DNA of 64,000 nt from NCBI RefSeq assembly GCF_963924675.1, contig NC_089236.1, forward strand, positions 44,796,500 through 44,860,499. The letters are read 5' to 3'. Of this stretch, positions 37,731 through 50,145 are shown one piece after another. Made by a program: the position numbers and the translations under genes. Within the stretch, counting starts at the first letter, position 1. The number at the start of each line of letters is the position of its first letter. This DNA is from Phocoena phocoena (taxonomy: Eukaryota; Chordata; Mammalia; Artiodactyla; Phocoenidae). The notes under the pieces were generated by a model, which was not told the DNA's origin, made no database searches, and saw only the letters and a list, made by a program, of their open reading frames with translations.

Positions 37731-39110
37731 GTGTTCCAGCCGGGAACAGGGAGCCCACGCGATTTTCCTAGGTGTCCGGAAAACTCTACTGCCATAAAAG
37801 ATATGCAGAGCAGAGGCTACGGCCTCATGGAAAGTGCTGCACGCCTCCGTTTCTGCAGGGCAAGTCCGGCCTTAACCTACAGGCATGTGCTCACACTGAG
37901 TGTCCCGTTAGCGACACAGCTTTGAAAGATGCTGACTTTCTTCTCGAGCTGAGTGACTTCAGGTACGAGGTCCGCGAAGTATGCAAAGCAGAGTGTTTTC
38001 TCTTGGCAGCTCACACAAGGGCGGCAACCGGTATTTCCTGGGCGCTTCGGACACACCAGAAATCGTGTCCTGAAGCTGTTTGAGGGCTCTGGAAATAGAG
38101 CTCTCCTCAAGGAACGCGCAGTGTGTTGCTCATCACTCGGCACGCACGGAGGGCATCGGAGGGGAAGACCACTGGGCCTCGATGTTGCTCAGCTGGTCTA
38201 CCGGGGTCTGGAGATACTCACTGACAATGGAGGAAAATGGATGCAAACCAGAGGGGCCTACGAGTCCTCAGAAGGGTACTTCCCTGAAAGTAAAGGCGAA
38301 GAGCTACTAAGAACTCGTGGAAACAGCTGCATGCCTCCCTTTCTGCCCGGCTACTCAGGGCCTAACCTGGAGGCAAGTTCTCACGTTGAGTTTCTCTTGA
38401 CTTCTAGAGCTTGTCAGGCTGACCACCACGGCGGCCATGGAAGCACCTGGTTTAGACCGAGCAAACTCAGTTTCTTCCCAGAAGCATTCCTACAGGGTTC
38501 CCAGGCCTGTCAACAGCAGGGATTTCAGGTAGCTTCAACGCACCGTGAATGCAGCCTTCCAAATTGGAAAGCGAGGATGTTTAAATCAGGCCCCCGATTT
38601 CATGCGCAAACGCAGCATACATTGCTGTTGTTTCTAACAAGTCAAAAGAGGCACATGGCCCCTTGTGTTTGCTTGCCTGAATCAGCTTCTCGAAGCAGGG
38701 GTTTGTGCATCAAGTGGACTGCCTCAACCAAGGAACGCCCTAGCTACTCCTCTGGGGCCTGTGGCTATTCAGAAGCCTGCATTGCCACCGCAAGAAGCGG
38801 ACTGAAATTGCAGTAAGAACGCAAGGGGACTTTCTTCTGGAGGCACGGTGACTTCAGGCAGGAGGTCCTAGGTGGAATGCGAGGCCGAGGGTGCTCTCAG
38901 TGCAGGTCAGACTAGGGCAAGGCGTAAGACCTCAAGGCCTGTGAGACGTGCCAAAATTCTGTTCGTGAACGTGTGGGTGTGATGGGGAAATTAAGCTGCT
39001 TCGGTGGAGACTGCTGTGCGTTTCCCTACCCTCGGCGTAGAGAGATTGGCTCCAAAGGGCTACGGGGCTGGATGTTGCTTAGGAGACCTAAGGGGTCCTG
39101 GGATTAGTCT
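37731..39110 (+). repeat. Satellite unit U28, class B
   Basis: Duplicate of U26 at 2760 bp. It differs by ttcttctcg instead of ttctcctcg near 37938, and lacks the private change of U26. Confidence 0.95.
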
Positions 39111-40490
39111 GTGTTCCAGCCGGGAACAGGGAGCCCACGCGATTTTCCTACGTGTCCGGAAAACTCTACTGCCATAAAAGATATGCAGAGCAGAGGCTAC
39201 AGCCTCATGGAAAGTGCTGCACGCCTCCGTTTCTGCAGGGCAAGTCCGGCCTTAACCTACAGGCATGTGCTCACACTGAGTGTCCCATTAGCGACACAGC
39301 TTTGAAAGATGCTGACTTTCTTCTCGAGCTGAGTGACTTCAGGTACGAGGTCCGCGAAGTATGCAAAGCAGAGTGTTTTCTCTTGGCAGCTCACACAAGG
39401 GCGGCAACCGGTATTTCCTGGGCGCTTCGGACACACCAGAAATCGTGTCCTGAAGCTGTTTGAGGGCACTGGAAATAGAGCTCTCCTCAAGGAACGCGCA
39501 GTGTGTTGCCCATCACTCGGCACGCACGCAGGGCATCGGAGGGGAAGACCACTGGGACTCGATGTTGCTCAGCTGGTCCACCGGGGTCTGGAGATACTCA
39601 CTGACAATGGAGGAAAATGGATGCAAACCAGAGGGGCCTACGAGTCCTCAGAAGGGTACTTCCCTGAAAGTAAAGGCGAAGAGCTACTAAGAACTCGTGG
39701 AAACAGCTGCATGCCTCCCTTTCTGCCCGGCTACTCAGGGCCTAACCTGGAGGCAAGTTCTCACGTTGAGTTTCTCTTGACTTCTAGAGCTTGTCAGGCT
39801 GACCACTACGGCGACCATGGAAGCACCTGATTTAGACAGAGCAAACTCATTTTCTTCCCAGAAGCATTCCTACAGGGATCCCAGGCCTGTCAACAGCAGG
39901 GATTTCAGGTAGCTCCAACGCACCGTGAATGCAGCCTTCCAAATTGGAAAGCGAGGATGTTTAAATCAGGCCCCCGATTTCATGCGCAAACGCAGCATAC
40001 ATTGCTGTTGTTTCTAACAAGTCAAAAGAGACACATGGCACCTTGTGTTTGCTTGCCTGAATCAGCTTCTCGAAGCAGGGGGTTGTGCATCAAGTGGACT
40101 GCCTCAACCAAGGAACGCCCTAGCTACTCCTCTGGGGCCTGTGGCTATTCAGAAGCCTGCATTGCCACCGCAAGAAGCGGACTGAAATTGCAGTAAGAAC
40201 GCAAGGGGACTTTCTTCTGGAGGCACGGTGACTTCAGGCAGGAGGTCCTAGGTGGAATGCGAGGCCGAGGGTGCTCTCAGTGCAGGTCAGACTAGGGCAA
40301 GGCGTAAGACCTCAAGGCCTGTGAGACGTGCCAAAATTCTGTTCGTGAACGTGTGGGTGTGATGGGGAAATTAAGCTGCTTCGGTGGAGACTGCTGTGCG
40401 TTTCCCTACCCTCGGCGTAGAGAGAGTGGCTCCAAAGGGCTACGGGGCTGGATGTTGCTTAGGAGACCTAAGGGGTCCTGGGATTAGTCT
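39111..40490 (+). repeat. Satellite unit U29, class A, rich in private mutations
   Basis: A cluster of changes within about 65 bp: gcgaccatgg (39814), cctgattta (39830), agacagag (39837) and a ggatcc site at 39876-39881. Further ones are ctacagcctc near 39198 and atggcacctt near 40036. The tga at 39828 stops the usual long frame. Confidence 0.95.
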
Positions 40491-41870
40491 GTGTTCCAGC
40501 CGGGAACAGGGAGCCCACGCGATTTTCCTACGTGTCCGGAAAACTCTACTGCCATAAAAGATATGCAGAGCAGAGGCTACGGCCTCATGGAAAGTGCTGC
40601 ACGCCTCCGTTTCTGCAGGGCAAGTCCGGCCTTAACCTACAGGCATGTGCTCACACTGAGTGTCCCATTAGCGACACAGCTTTGAAAGATGCTGACTTTC
40701 TTCTCGAGCTGAGTGACTTCAGGTACGAGGTCCGCGAAGTATGCAAAGCAGAGTGTTTTCTCTTGGCAGCTCACACAAGGGCGGCAACCGGTATTTCCTG
40801 GGCGCTTCGGACACACCAGAAATCGTGTCCTGAAGCTGTTTGAGGGCTCTGGAAATAGAGCTCTCCTCAAGGAACGCGCAGTGTGTTGCCCATCACTCGG
40901 CACGCACGCAGGGCATCGGAGGGGAAGACCACTGGGCCTCGATGTTGCTCAGCTGGTCCACCGGGGTCTGGAGATACTCACTGACAATGGAGGAAAATGG
41001 ATGCAAACCAGAGGGGCCTACGAGTCCTCAGAAGGGTACTTCCCTGAAAGTAAAGGCGAAGAGCTACTAAGAACTCGTGGAAACAGCTGCATGCCTCCCT
41101 TTCTGCCCGGCTACTCAGGGCCTAACCTGGAGGCAAGTTCTCACGTTGAGTTTCTCTTGACTTCTAGAGCTTGTCAGGCTGACCACTACGGCGTCCATGG
41201 AAGCACCTGGTTTAGACCGAGCAAACTCATTTTCTTCCCAGAAGCATTCCTACAGGGTTCCCAGGCCTGTCAACAGCAGGGATTTCAGGTAGCTCCAACG
41301 CACCGTGAATGCAGCCTTCCAAATTGGAAAGCGAGGATGTTTAAATCAGGCCCCCGATTTCATGCGCAAACGCAGCATACATTGCTGTTGTTTCTAACAA
41401 GTCAAAAGAGACACATGGCCCCTTGTGTTTGCTTGCCTGAATCAGCTTCTCGAAGCAGGGGGTTGTGCATCAAGTGGACTGCCTAAACCAAGGAACGCCC
41501 TAGCTACTCCTCTGGGGCCTGTGGCTATTCAGAAGCCTGCATTGCCACCGCAAGAAGCGGACTGAAATTGCAGTAAGAACGCAAGGGGACTTTCTTCTGG
41601 AGGCACGGTGACTTCAGGCAGGAGGTCCTAGGTGGAATGCGAGGCCGAGGGTGCTCTCAGTGCAGGTCAGACTAGGGCAAGGCGTAAGACCTCAAGGCCT
41701 GTGAGATGTGCCAAAATTCTGTTCGTGAACGTGTGGGTGTGATGGGGAAATTAAGCTGCTTCGGTGGAGACTGCTGTGCGTTTCCCTACCCTCGGCGTAG
41801 AGAGAGTGGCTCCAAAGGGCTACGGGGCTGGATGTTGCTTAGGAGACCTAAGGGGTCCTGGGATTAGTCT
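40491..41870 (+). repeat. Satellite unit U30, class A, recombinant right end
   Basis: Combines agctccaacg with gcctaaacc and an alpha segment, a pairing otherwise unseen. Private CpG loss: gagatgtgcc near 41704. Confidence 0.95.
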
Positions 41871-43250
41871 GTGTTCCAGCCGGGAACAGGGAGCCCACGC
41901 GATTTTCCTACGTGTCCGGAAAACTCTACTGCCATAAAAGATATGCAGAGCAGAGGCTACGGCCTCATGGAAAGTGCTGCACGCCTCCGTTTCTGCAGGG
42001 CAAGTCCGGCCTTAACCTACAGGCATGTGCTCACACTGAGTGTCCCATTAGCGACACAGCTTTGAAAGATGCTGACTTTCTTCTCGAGCTGAGTGACTTC
42101 AGGTACGAGGTCCGCGAAGTATGCAAAGCAGAGTGCTTTCTCTTGGCAGCTCACACAAGGGCGGCAACCGGTATTTCCTGGGCGCTTCGGACACACCAGA
42201 AATCGTGTCCTGAAGCTGTTTGAGGGCTCTGGAAATAGAGCTCTCCTCAAGGAACGCGCAGTGTGTTGCCCATCACTCGGCACGCACGCAGGGCATCGGA
42301 GGGGAAGACCACTGGGACTCGATGTTGCTCAGCTGGTCCACCGGGGTCTGGAGATACTCACTGACAATGGAGGAAAATGGATGCAAACCAGAGGGGCCTA
42401 CGAGTCCTCAGAAGGGTACTTCCCTGAAAGTAAAGGCGAAGAGCTACTAAGAACTCGTGGAAACAGCTGCATGCCTCCCTTTCTGCCCGGCTACTCAGGA
42501 CCTAACCTGGAGGCAAGTTCTCACGTTGAGTTTCTCTTGACTTCTAGAGCTTGTCAGGCTGACCACTACGGCGTCCATGGAAGCACCTGGTTTAGACCGA
42601 GCAAACTCATTTTCTTCCCAGAAGCATTCCTACAGGGTTCCCAGGCCTGTCAACAGCAGGGATTTCAGGTAGCTTCAAGGCACCGTGAATGCAGCCTTCC
42701 AAATTGGAAAGCGAGGATGTTTAAATCAGGCCCCCGATTTCATGCGCAAACGCAGCATACATTGCTGTTGTTTCTAACAAGTCAAAAGAGACACATGGCC
42801 CCTTGTGTTTGCTTGCCTGAATCAGCTTCTCGAAGCAGGGGGTTGTGCATCAAGTGGACTGCCTAAACCAAGGAACGCCCTAGCTACTCCTCTGGGGCCT
42901 GTGGCTATTCAGAAGCCTGCATTGCCACCGCAAGAAGCGGACTGAAATTGCAGTAAGAACGCAAGGGGACTTTCTTCTGGAGGCACGGTGACTTCAGGCA
43001 GGAGGTCCTAGATGGAATGCGTGGTGGAGTGTCCTCTCAGTGCAGCTCAGACTATGGCAAGGAGTAAGACCTCAAGGCCTGTGAGACGTGCCAAAATTCT
43101 GTTCGTGAACGTGTGGGTATGATGGGGAAATTAAGCTGCTTCGGTGGAGACTGCTGTGCGTTTCACTACCCTCGGCGTAGAGAGAGTGGCTCCAAAGGGC
43201 TACGGGGCTGGATATTGCTTAGGAGACCTAAGGGGTCCTGGGGTTAGTCT
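41871..43250 (+). repeat. Satellite unit U31, class A with beta segment
   Basis: Has gagtgctttctc near 42131, shared with U25. gcctaaacc is followed by a beta segment at 43011 with the private gtggtggag. Confidence 0.95.
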
Positions 43251-44630
43251 GTGTTCCAGCCGGGAACAGGGAGCCCACGCGATTTTCCTAGGTGTCCGGA
43301 AAACTCTACTGCCATAAAAGATATGCAGAGCAGAGGCTACGGCCTCATGGAAAGTGCTGCACGCCTCCGTTTCTGCAGGGCAAGTCCGGCCTTAACCTAC
43401 AGGCATGTGCTCACACTGAGTGTCCCGTTAGCGACACAGCTTTGAAAGATGCTGACTTTCTCCTCGAGCTGAGTGACTTCAGGTACGAGGTCCGCGAAGT
43501 ATGCAAAGCAGAGTGTTTTCTCTTGGCAGCTCACACAAGGGCGGCAACCGGTATTTCCTGGGCGCTTCGGACACACCAGAAATCGTGTCCTGAAGCTGTT
43601 TGAGGGCTCTGGAAATAGAGCTCTCCTCAAGGAACGCGCAGTGTGTTGCTCATCACTCGTCACGCACGGAGGGCATCGGAGGGGAAGACCACTGGGCCTC
43701 GATGTTGCTCAGCTGGTCTACCGGGGTCTGGAGATACTCACTGACAATGGAGGAAAATGGATGCAAACCAGAGGGGCCTACGAGTCCTCAGAAGGGTACT
43801 TCCCTGAAAGTAAAGGCGAAGAGCTACTAAGAACTCGTGGAAACAGCTGCATGCCTCCCTTTCTGCCCGGCTACTCAGGGCCTAACCTGGAGGCAAGTTC
43901 TCACGTTGAGTTTCTCTTGACTTCTAGAGCTTGTCAGGCTGACCACCACGGCGGCCATGGAAGCACCTGGTTTAGACCGAGCAAACTCAGTTTCTTCCCA
44001 GAAGCATTCCTACAGGGTTCCCAGGCCTGTCAACAGCAGGGATTTCAGGTAGCTTCAACGCACCGTGAATGCAGACTTCCAAATTGGAAAGCGAGGATGT
44101 TTAAATCAGGCCCCCGATTTCATGCGCAAACGCAGCATACATTGCTGTTGTTTCTAACAAGTCAAAAGAGACACATGGCCCCTTGTGTTTGCTTGCCTGA
44201 ATCAGCTTCTCGAAGCAGGGGTTTGTGCATCAAGTGGACTGCCTCAACCAAGGAACGCCCTAGCTACTCCTCTGGGGCCTGTGGCTATTCAGAAGCCTGC
44301 ATTGCCACCGCAAGAAGCGGACTGAAATTGCAGTAAGAACGCAAGGGGACTTTCTTCTGGAGGCACGGTGACTTCAGGCAGGAGGTCCTAGGTGGAATGC
44401 GAGGCCGAGGGTGCTCTCAGTGCAGGTCAGACTAGGGCAAGGCGTAAGACCTCAAGGCCTGTGAGACGTGCCAAAATTCTGTTCGTGAACGTGTGGGTGT
44501 GATGGGGAAATTAAGCTGCTTCGGTGGAGACTGCTGTGCGTTTCCCTACCCTCGGCGTAGAGAGATTGGCTCCAAAGGGCTACGGGGCTGGATGTTGCTT
44601 AGGAGACCTAAGGGGTCCTGGGATTAGTCT
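43251..44630 (+). repeat. Satellite unit U32, class B with one class A base
   Basis: Class B throughout (ctggtctaccgg, cagtttctt, gcagacttcc, caggggtttg) except agacacatgg at 44169-44178, a class A state. This could be a very short conversion or a point change. Private change: cactcgtcacg near 43655. Confidence 0.95.
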
Positions 44631-46010
44631 GTGTTCCAGCCGGGAACAGGGAGCCCACGCGATTTTCCTACGTGTCCGGAAAACTCTACTGCCATAAAAG
44701 ATATGCAGAGCAGACGCTACGGCCTCATGGAAAGTGCTGCACGCCTCCGTTTCTGCAGGGCAAGTCCGGCCTTAACCTACAGGCATGTGCTCACACTGAG
44801 TGTCCCATTAGCGACACAGCTTTGAAAGATGCTGACTTTCTTCTCGAGCTGAGTGACTTCAGGTACGAGGTCCGCGAAGTATGCAAAGCAGAGTGTTTTC
44901 TCTTGGCAGCTCACACAAGGGCGGCAACCGGTATTTCCTGGGCGCTTCGGACACACCAGAAATCGTGTCCTGAAGCTGTTTGAGGGCACTGGAAATAGAG
45001 CTCTCCTCAAGGAACGCGCAGTGTGTTGCCCATCACTCGGCACGCACGCAGGGCATCGGAGGGGAAGACCACTGGGACTCGATGTTGCTCAGCTGGTCCA
45101 CCGGGGTCTGGAGATACTCACTGACAATGGAGGAAAATGGATGCAAACCAGAGGGGCCTACGAGTCCTCAGAAGGGTACTTCCCTGAAAGTAAAGGCGAA
45201 GAGCTACTAAGAACTCGTGGAAACAGCTGCATGCCTCCCTTTCTGCCCGGCTACTCAGGGCCTAACCTGGAGGCAAGTTCTCACGTTGAGTTTCTCTTGA
45301 CTTCTAGAGCTTGTCAGGCTGACCACTACGGCGTCCATGGAAGCACCTGGTTTAGACCGAGCAAACTCATTTTCTTCCCAGAAGCATTCCTACAGGGTTC
45401 CCAGGCCTGTCAACAGCAGGGATTTCAGGTAGCTTCAACGCACCGTGAATGCAGCCTTCCAAATTGGAAAGCGAGGATGTTTAAATCAGGCCCCCGATTT
45501 CATGCGCAAACGCAGCATACATTGCTGTTGTTTCTAACAAGTCAAAAGAGACACATGGCCCCTTGTGTTTGCTTGCCTGAATCAGCTTCTCGAAGCAGGG
45601 GGTTGTGCATCAAGTGGACTGACTCAACCAAGGAACGCCCTAGCTACTCCTCTGGGGCCTGTGGCTATTCAGAAGCCTGCATTGCCACCGCAAGAAGCGG
45701 ACTGAAATTGCAGTAAGAACGCAAGGGGACTTTCTTCTGGAGGCACGGTGACTTCAGGCAGGAGGTCCTAGGTGGAATGCGAGGCCTAGGGTGCTCTCAG
45801 TGCAGGTCAGACTAGGGCAAGGCGTAAGACCTCAAGGCCTGTGAGACGTGCCAAAATTCTGTTCGTGAACGTGTGGGTGTGATGGGGAAATTAAGCTGCT
45901 TCGGTGGAGACTGCTGTGCGTTTCCCTACCCTCGGCGTAGAGAGAGTGGCTCCAAAGGGCTACGGGGCTGGATGTTGCTTAGGAGACCTAAGGGGTCCTG
46001 GGATTAGTCT
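44631..46010 (+). repeat. Satellite unit U33, class A
   Basis: Has the gggcactgg subtype, the private gactgactcaacc near 45617, and gaggcctagg at 45781, otherwise only seen in U4. Confidence 0.95.
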
Positions 46011-47390
46011 GTGTTCCAGCCGGGAACAGGGAGCCCACGCGATTTTCCTAGGTGTCCGGAAAACTCTACTGCCATAAAAGATATGCAGAGCAGAGGCTAC
46101 GGCCTCATGGAAAGTGCTGCACGCCTCCGTTTCTGCAGGGCAAGTCCGGCCTTAACCTACAGGCATGTGCTCACACTGAGTGTCCCATTAGCGACACAGC
46201 TTTGAAAGATGCTGACTTTCTTCTCGAGCTGAGTGACTTCAGGTACGAGGTCCGCGAAGTATGCAAAGCAGAGTGTTTTCTCTTGGCAGCTCACACAAGG
46301 GCGGCAACCGGTATTTCCTGGGTGCTTCGGACACACCAGAAATCGTGTCCTGAAGCTGTTTGAGGGCTCTGGAAATAGAGCTCTCCTCAAGGAACGCGCA
46401 GTGTGTTGCCCATCACTCGGCACGCTCGCAGGGCATCGGAGGGGAAGACCACTGGGTCTCGATGTTGCTCAGCTGGTCCACCGGGGTCTGGAGATACTCA
46501 CTGACAATGGAGGAAAATGGATGCAAACCAGAGGGGCCTACGAGTCCTCAGAAGGGTACTTCCCTGAAAGTAAAGGCGAAGAGCTACTAAGAACTCGTGG
46601 AAACAGCTGCATGCCTCCCTTTCTGCCCGGCTACTCAGGACCTAACCTGGAGGCAAGTTCTCACGTTGAGTTTCTCTTGACTTCTAGAGCTTGTCAGGCT
46701 GACCACTACGGCGTCCATGGAAGCACCTGGTTTAGACCGAGCAAACTCAGTTTCTTCCCAGAAGCATTCCTACAGGGTTCCCAGGCCTGTCAACAGCAGG
46801 GATTTCAGGTAGCTTCAACGCACCGTGAATGCAGCCTTCCAAATTGGAAAGCGAGGATGTTTAAATCAGGCCCCCGATTTCATGCGCAAACGCAGCATAC
46901 ATTGCTGTTGTTTCTAACAAGTCAAAAGAGGCACATGGCCCCTTGTGTTTGCTTGCCTGAATCAGCTTCTCGAAGCAGGGGTTTGTGCATCAAGTGGACT
47001 GCCTCAACCAAGGAACGCCCTAGCTACTCCTCTGGGGCCTGTGGCTATTCAGAAGCCTGCATTGCCACCGCAAGAAGCGGACTGAAATTGCAGTAAGAAC
47101 GCAAGGGGACTTTCTTCTGGAGGCACGGTGACTTCAGGCAGGAGGTCCTAGGTGGAATGCGAGGCCGAGGGTGCTCTCAGTGCAGGTCAGACTAGGGCAA
47201 GGCGTAAGACCTCAAGGCCTGTGAGACGTGCCAAAATTCTGTTCGTGAACGTGTGGGTGTGATGGGGAAATTAAGCTGCTTCGGTGGAGACTGCTGTGCG
47301 TTTCCCTACCCTCGGCGTAGAGAGAGTGGCTCCAAAGGGCTACGGGGCTGGATGTTGCTTAGGAGACCTAAGGGGTCCTGGGATTAGTCT
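46011..47390 (+). repeat. Satellite unit U34, A-left / B-right mosaic
   Basis: Class A bases run to the t of gcgtcc at 46714. From the g of cagtttctt at 46750 onward it is class B. The switch therefore lies in about 35 bp. Private changes are gggtgcttcgg near 46322, cacgctcgc near 46425 and gggtctcgatg near 46455. Confidence 0.95.
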
Positions 47391-48765
47391 GTGTTCCAGC
47401 CGGGAACAGGGAGCCCACGCGATTTTCCTACGTGTCCGGAAAACTCTACTGCCATAAAAGATATGCAGAGCAGACGCTACGGCCTCATGGAAAGTGCTGC
47501 ACGCCTCCGTTTCTGCAGGGCAAGTCCGGCCTTAACCTACAGGCATGTGCTCACACTGAGTGTCCCATTAGCGACACAGCTTTGAAAGATGCTGACTTTC
47601 TCCTCGAGCTGAGTGACTTCAGGTACGAGGTCCGCGAAGTATGCAGAGTGTTTTCTCTTGGCAGCTCACACAAGGGCGGCAACCGGTATTTCCTGGGCGC
47701 TTCGGACACACCAGAAATCGTGTCCTGAAGCTGTTTGAGGGCTCTGGAAATAGAGCTCTCCTCAAGGAACGCGCAGTGTGTTGCTCATCACTCGGCACGC
47801 ACGGAGGGCATCGGAGGGGAAGACCACTGGGCCTCGATGTTGCTCAGCTGGTCCACCGGGGTCTGGAGATACTCACTGACAATGGAGGAAAATGGATGCA
47901 AACCAGAGGGGCCTACGAGTTCTCAGAAGGGTACTTCCCTGAAAGTAAAGGCGAAGAGCTACTAAGAACTCGTGGAAACAGCTGCATGCCTCCCTTTCTG
48001 CCCGGCTACTCAGGGCCTAACCTGGAGGCAAGTTCTCACGTTGAGTTTCTCTTGACTTCTAGAGCTTGTCAGGCTGACCACCACGGGGGCCATGGAAGCA
48101 CCTGGTTTAGACCGAGCAAACTCAGTTTCTTCCCAGAAGCATTCCTACAGGGTTCCCAGGCCTGTCAACAGCAGGGATTTCAGGTAGCTTCATCGCACCG
48201 TGAATGCAGACTTCCAAATTGGAAAGCGAGGATGTTTAAATCAGGCCCCCGATTTCATGCGCAAACGCAGCATACATTGCTGTTGTTTCTAACAAGTCAA
48301 AAGAGGCACATGGCCCCTTGTGTTTGCTTGCCTGAATCAGCTTCTCGAAGCAGGGGTTTGTGCATCAAGTGGACTGCCTCAACCAAGGAACGCCCTAGCT
48401 ACTCCTCTGGGGCCTGTGGCTATTCAGAAGCCTGCATTGCCACCGCAAGAAGCGGACTGAAATTGCAGTAAGAACGCAAGGGGACTTTCTTCTGGAGGCA
48501 CGGTGACTTCAGGCAGGAGGTCCTAGGTGGAATGCGAGGCCGAGGGTGCTCTCAGTGCAGGTCAGACTAGGGCAAGGCGTAAGACCTCAAGGCCTGTGAG
48601 ACGTGCCAAAATTCTGTTCGTGAACGTGTGGGTGTGATGGGGAAATTAAGCTGCTTCGGTGGAGACTGCTGTGCGTTTCCCTACCCTCGGCGTAGAGAGA
48701 GTGGCTCCAAAGGGCTACGGGGCTGGATGTTGCTTAGGAGACCTAAGGGGTCCTGGGATTAGTCT
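47391..48765 (+). repeat. Satellite unit U35, mosaic, 1375 bp with 5-bp deletion
   Basis: The left end is of the class A type (tcctacgtgt, gcagacgct at about 47472). From ttctcctcg near 47600 rightward it is class B, including the 5-bp deletion near 47645. Private change: cacgggggcc near 48083. Confidence 0.95.
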
Positions 48766-50145
48766 GTGTTCCAGCCGGGAACAGGGAGCCCACGCGATTT
48801 TCCTACGTGTCCGGAAAACTCTACTGCCATAAAAGATATGCAGAGCAGACGCTACGGCCTCATGGAAAGTGCTGCACGCCTCCGTTTCTGCAGGGCAAGT
48901 CCGGCCTTAACCTACAGGCATGTGCTCACACTGAGTGTCCCATTAGCGACACAGCTTTGAAAGATGCTGACTTTCTTCTCGAGCTGAGTGACTTCAGGTA
49001 CGAGGTCCGCGAAGTATGCAAAGCAGAGTGTTTTCTCTTGGCAGCTCACACAAGGGCGGCAACCGGTATTTCCTGGGCGCTTCGGACACACCAGAAATCG
49101 TGTCCTGAAGCTGTTTGAGGGCACTGGAAATAGAGCTCTCCTCAAGGAACGCGCAGTGTGTTGCCCATCACTCGGCACGCACGCAGGGCATCGGAGGGGA
49201 AGACCACTGGGACTCGATGTTGCTCAGCTGGTCCACCGGGGTCTGGAGATACTCACTGACAATGGAGGAAAATGGATGCAAACCAGAGGGGCCTACGAGT
49301 CCTCAGAAGGGTACTTCCCTGAAAGTAAAGGCGAAGAGCTACTAAGAACTCGTGGAAACAGCTGCATGCCTCCCTTTCTGCCCGGCTACTCAGGGCCTAA
49401 CCTGGAGGCAAGTTCTCACGTTGAGTTTCTCTTGACTTCTAGAGCTTGTCAGGCTGACCACTACGGCGTCCATGGAAGCACCTGGTTTAGACCGAGCAAA
49501 CTCATTTTCTTCCCAGAAGCATTCCTACAGGGTTCCCAGGCCTGTCAACAGAAGGGATTTCAGGTAGCTCCAACGCACCGTGAATGCAGCCTTCCAAATT
49601 GGAAAGCGAGGATGTTTAAATCAGGCCCCCGATTTCATGCGCAAACGCAGCATACATTGCTGTTGTTTCTAACAAGTCAAAAGAGACACATGGCCCCTTG
49701 TGTTTGCTTGCCTGAATCAGCTTCTCGAAGCAGGGGGTTGTGCATCAAGTGGACTGCCTCAACCAAGGAACGCCCTAGCTACTCCTCTGGGGCCTGTGGC
49801 TATTCAGAAGCCTGCATTGCCACCGCAAGAAGCGGACTGAAATTGCAGTAAGAACGCAAGGGGACTTTCTTCTGGAGGCACGGTGACTTCAGGCAGGAGG
49901 TCCTAGGTGGAATGCGAGGCCGAGGGTGCTCTCAGTGCAGGTCAGACTAGGGCAAGGCGTAAGACCTCAAGGCCTGTGAGACGTGCCAAAATTCTGTTCG
50001 TGAACGTGTGGGTGTGATGGGGAAATTAAGCTGCTTCGGTGGAGACTGCTGTCCGTTTCCCTACCCTCGGCGTAGAGAGAGTGGCTCCAAAGGGCTACGG
50101 GGCTGGATGTTGCTTAGGAGACCTAAGGGGTCCTGGGATTAGTCT
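48766..50145 (+). repeat. Satellite unit U36, class A
   Basis: The gggcactgg subtype with agctccaacg. Private change: caacagaaggg near 49548. Alpha segment follows. Confidence 0.95.

Larger units (their letters stand above)
33591..39110 (+). repeat. Two A-B dimers, period 2760 bp, second dimer domain
   Basis: U25-U26 and U27-U28 share ttcccaattgg, the beta subtype gtggtcg, ctacggagctgg and ctggtctaccgg. They differ at several sites (gggcactgg in U27 but not U25, gagtgctttctc in U25 only), so this duplication looks older than the other blocks. Confidence 0.8.
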
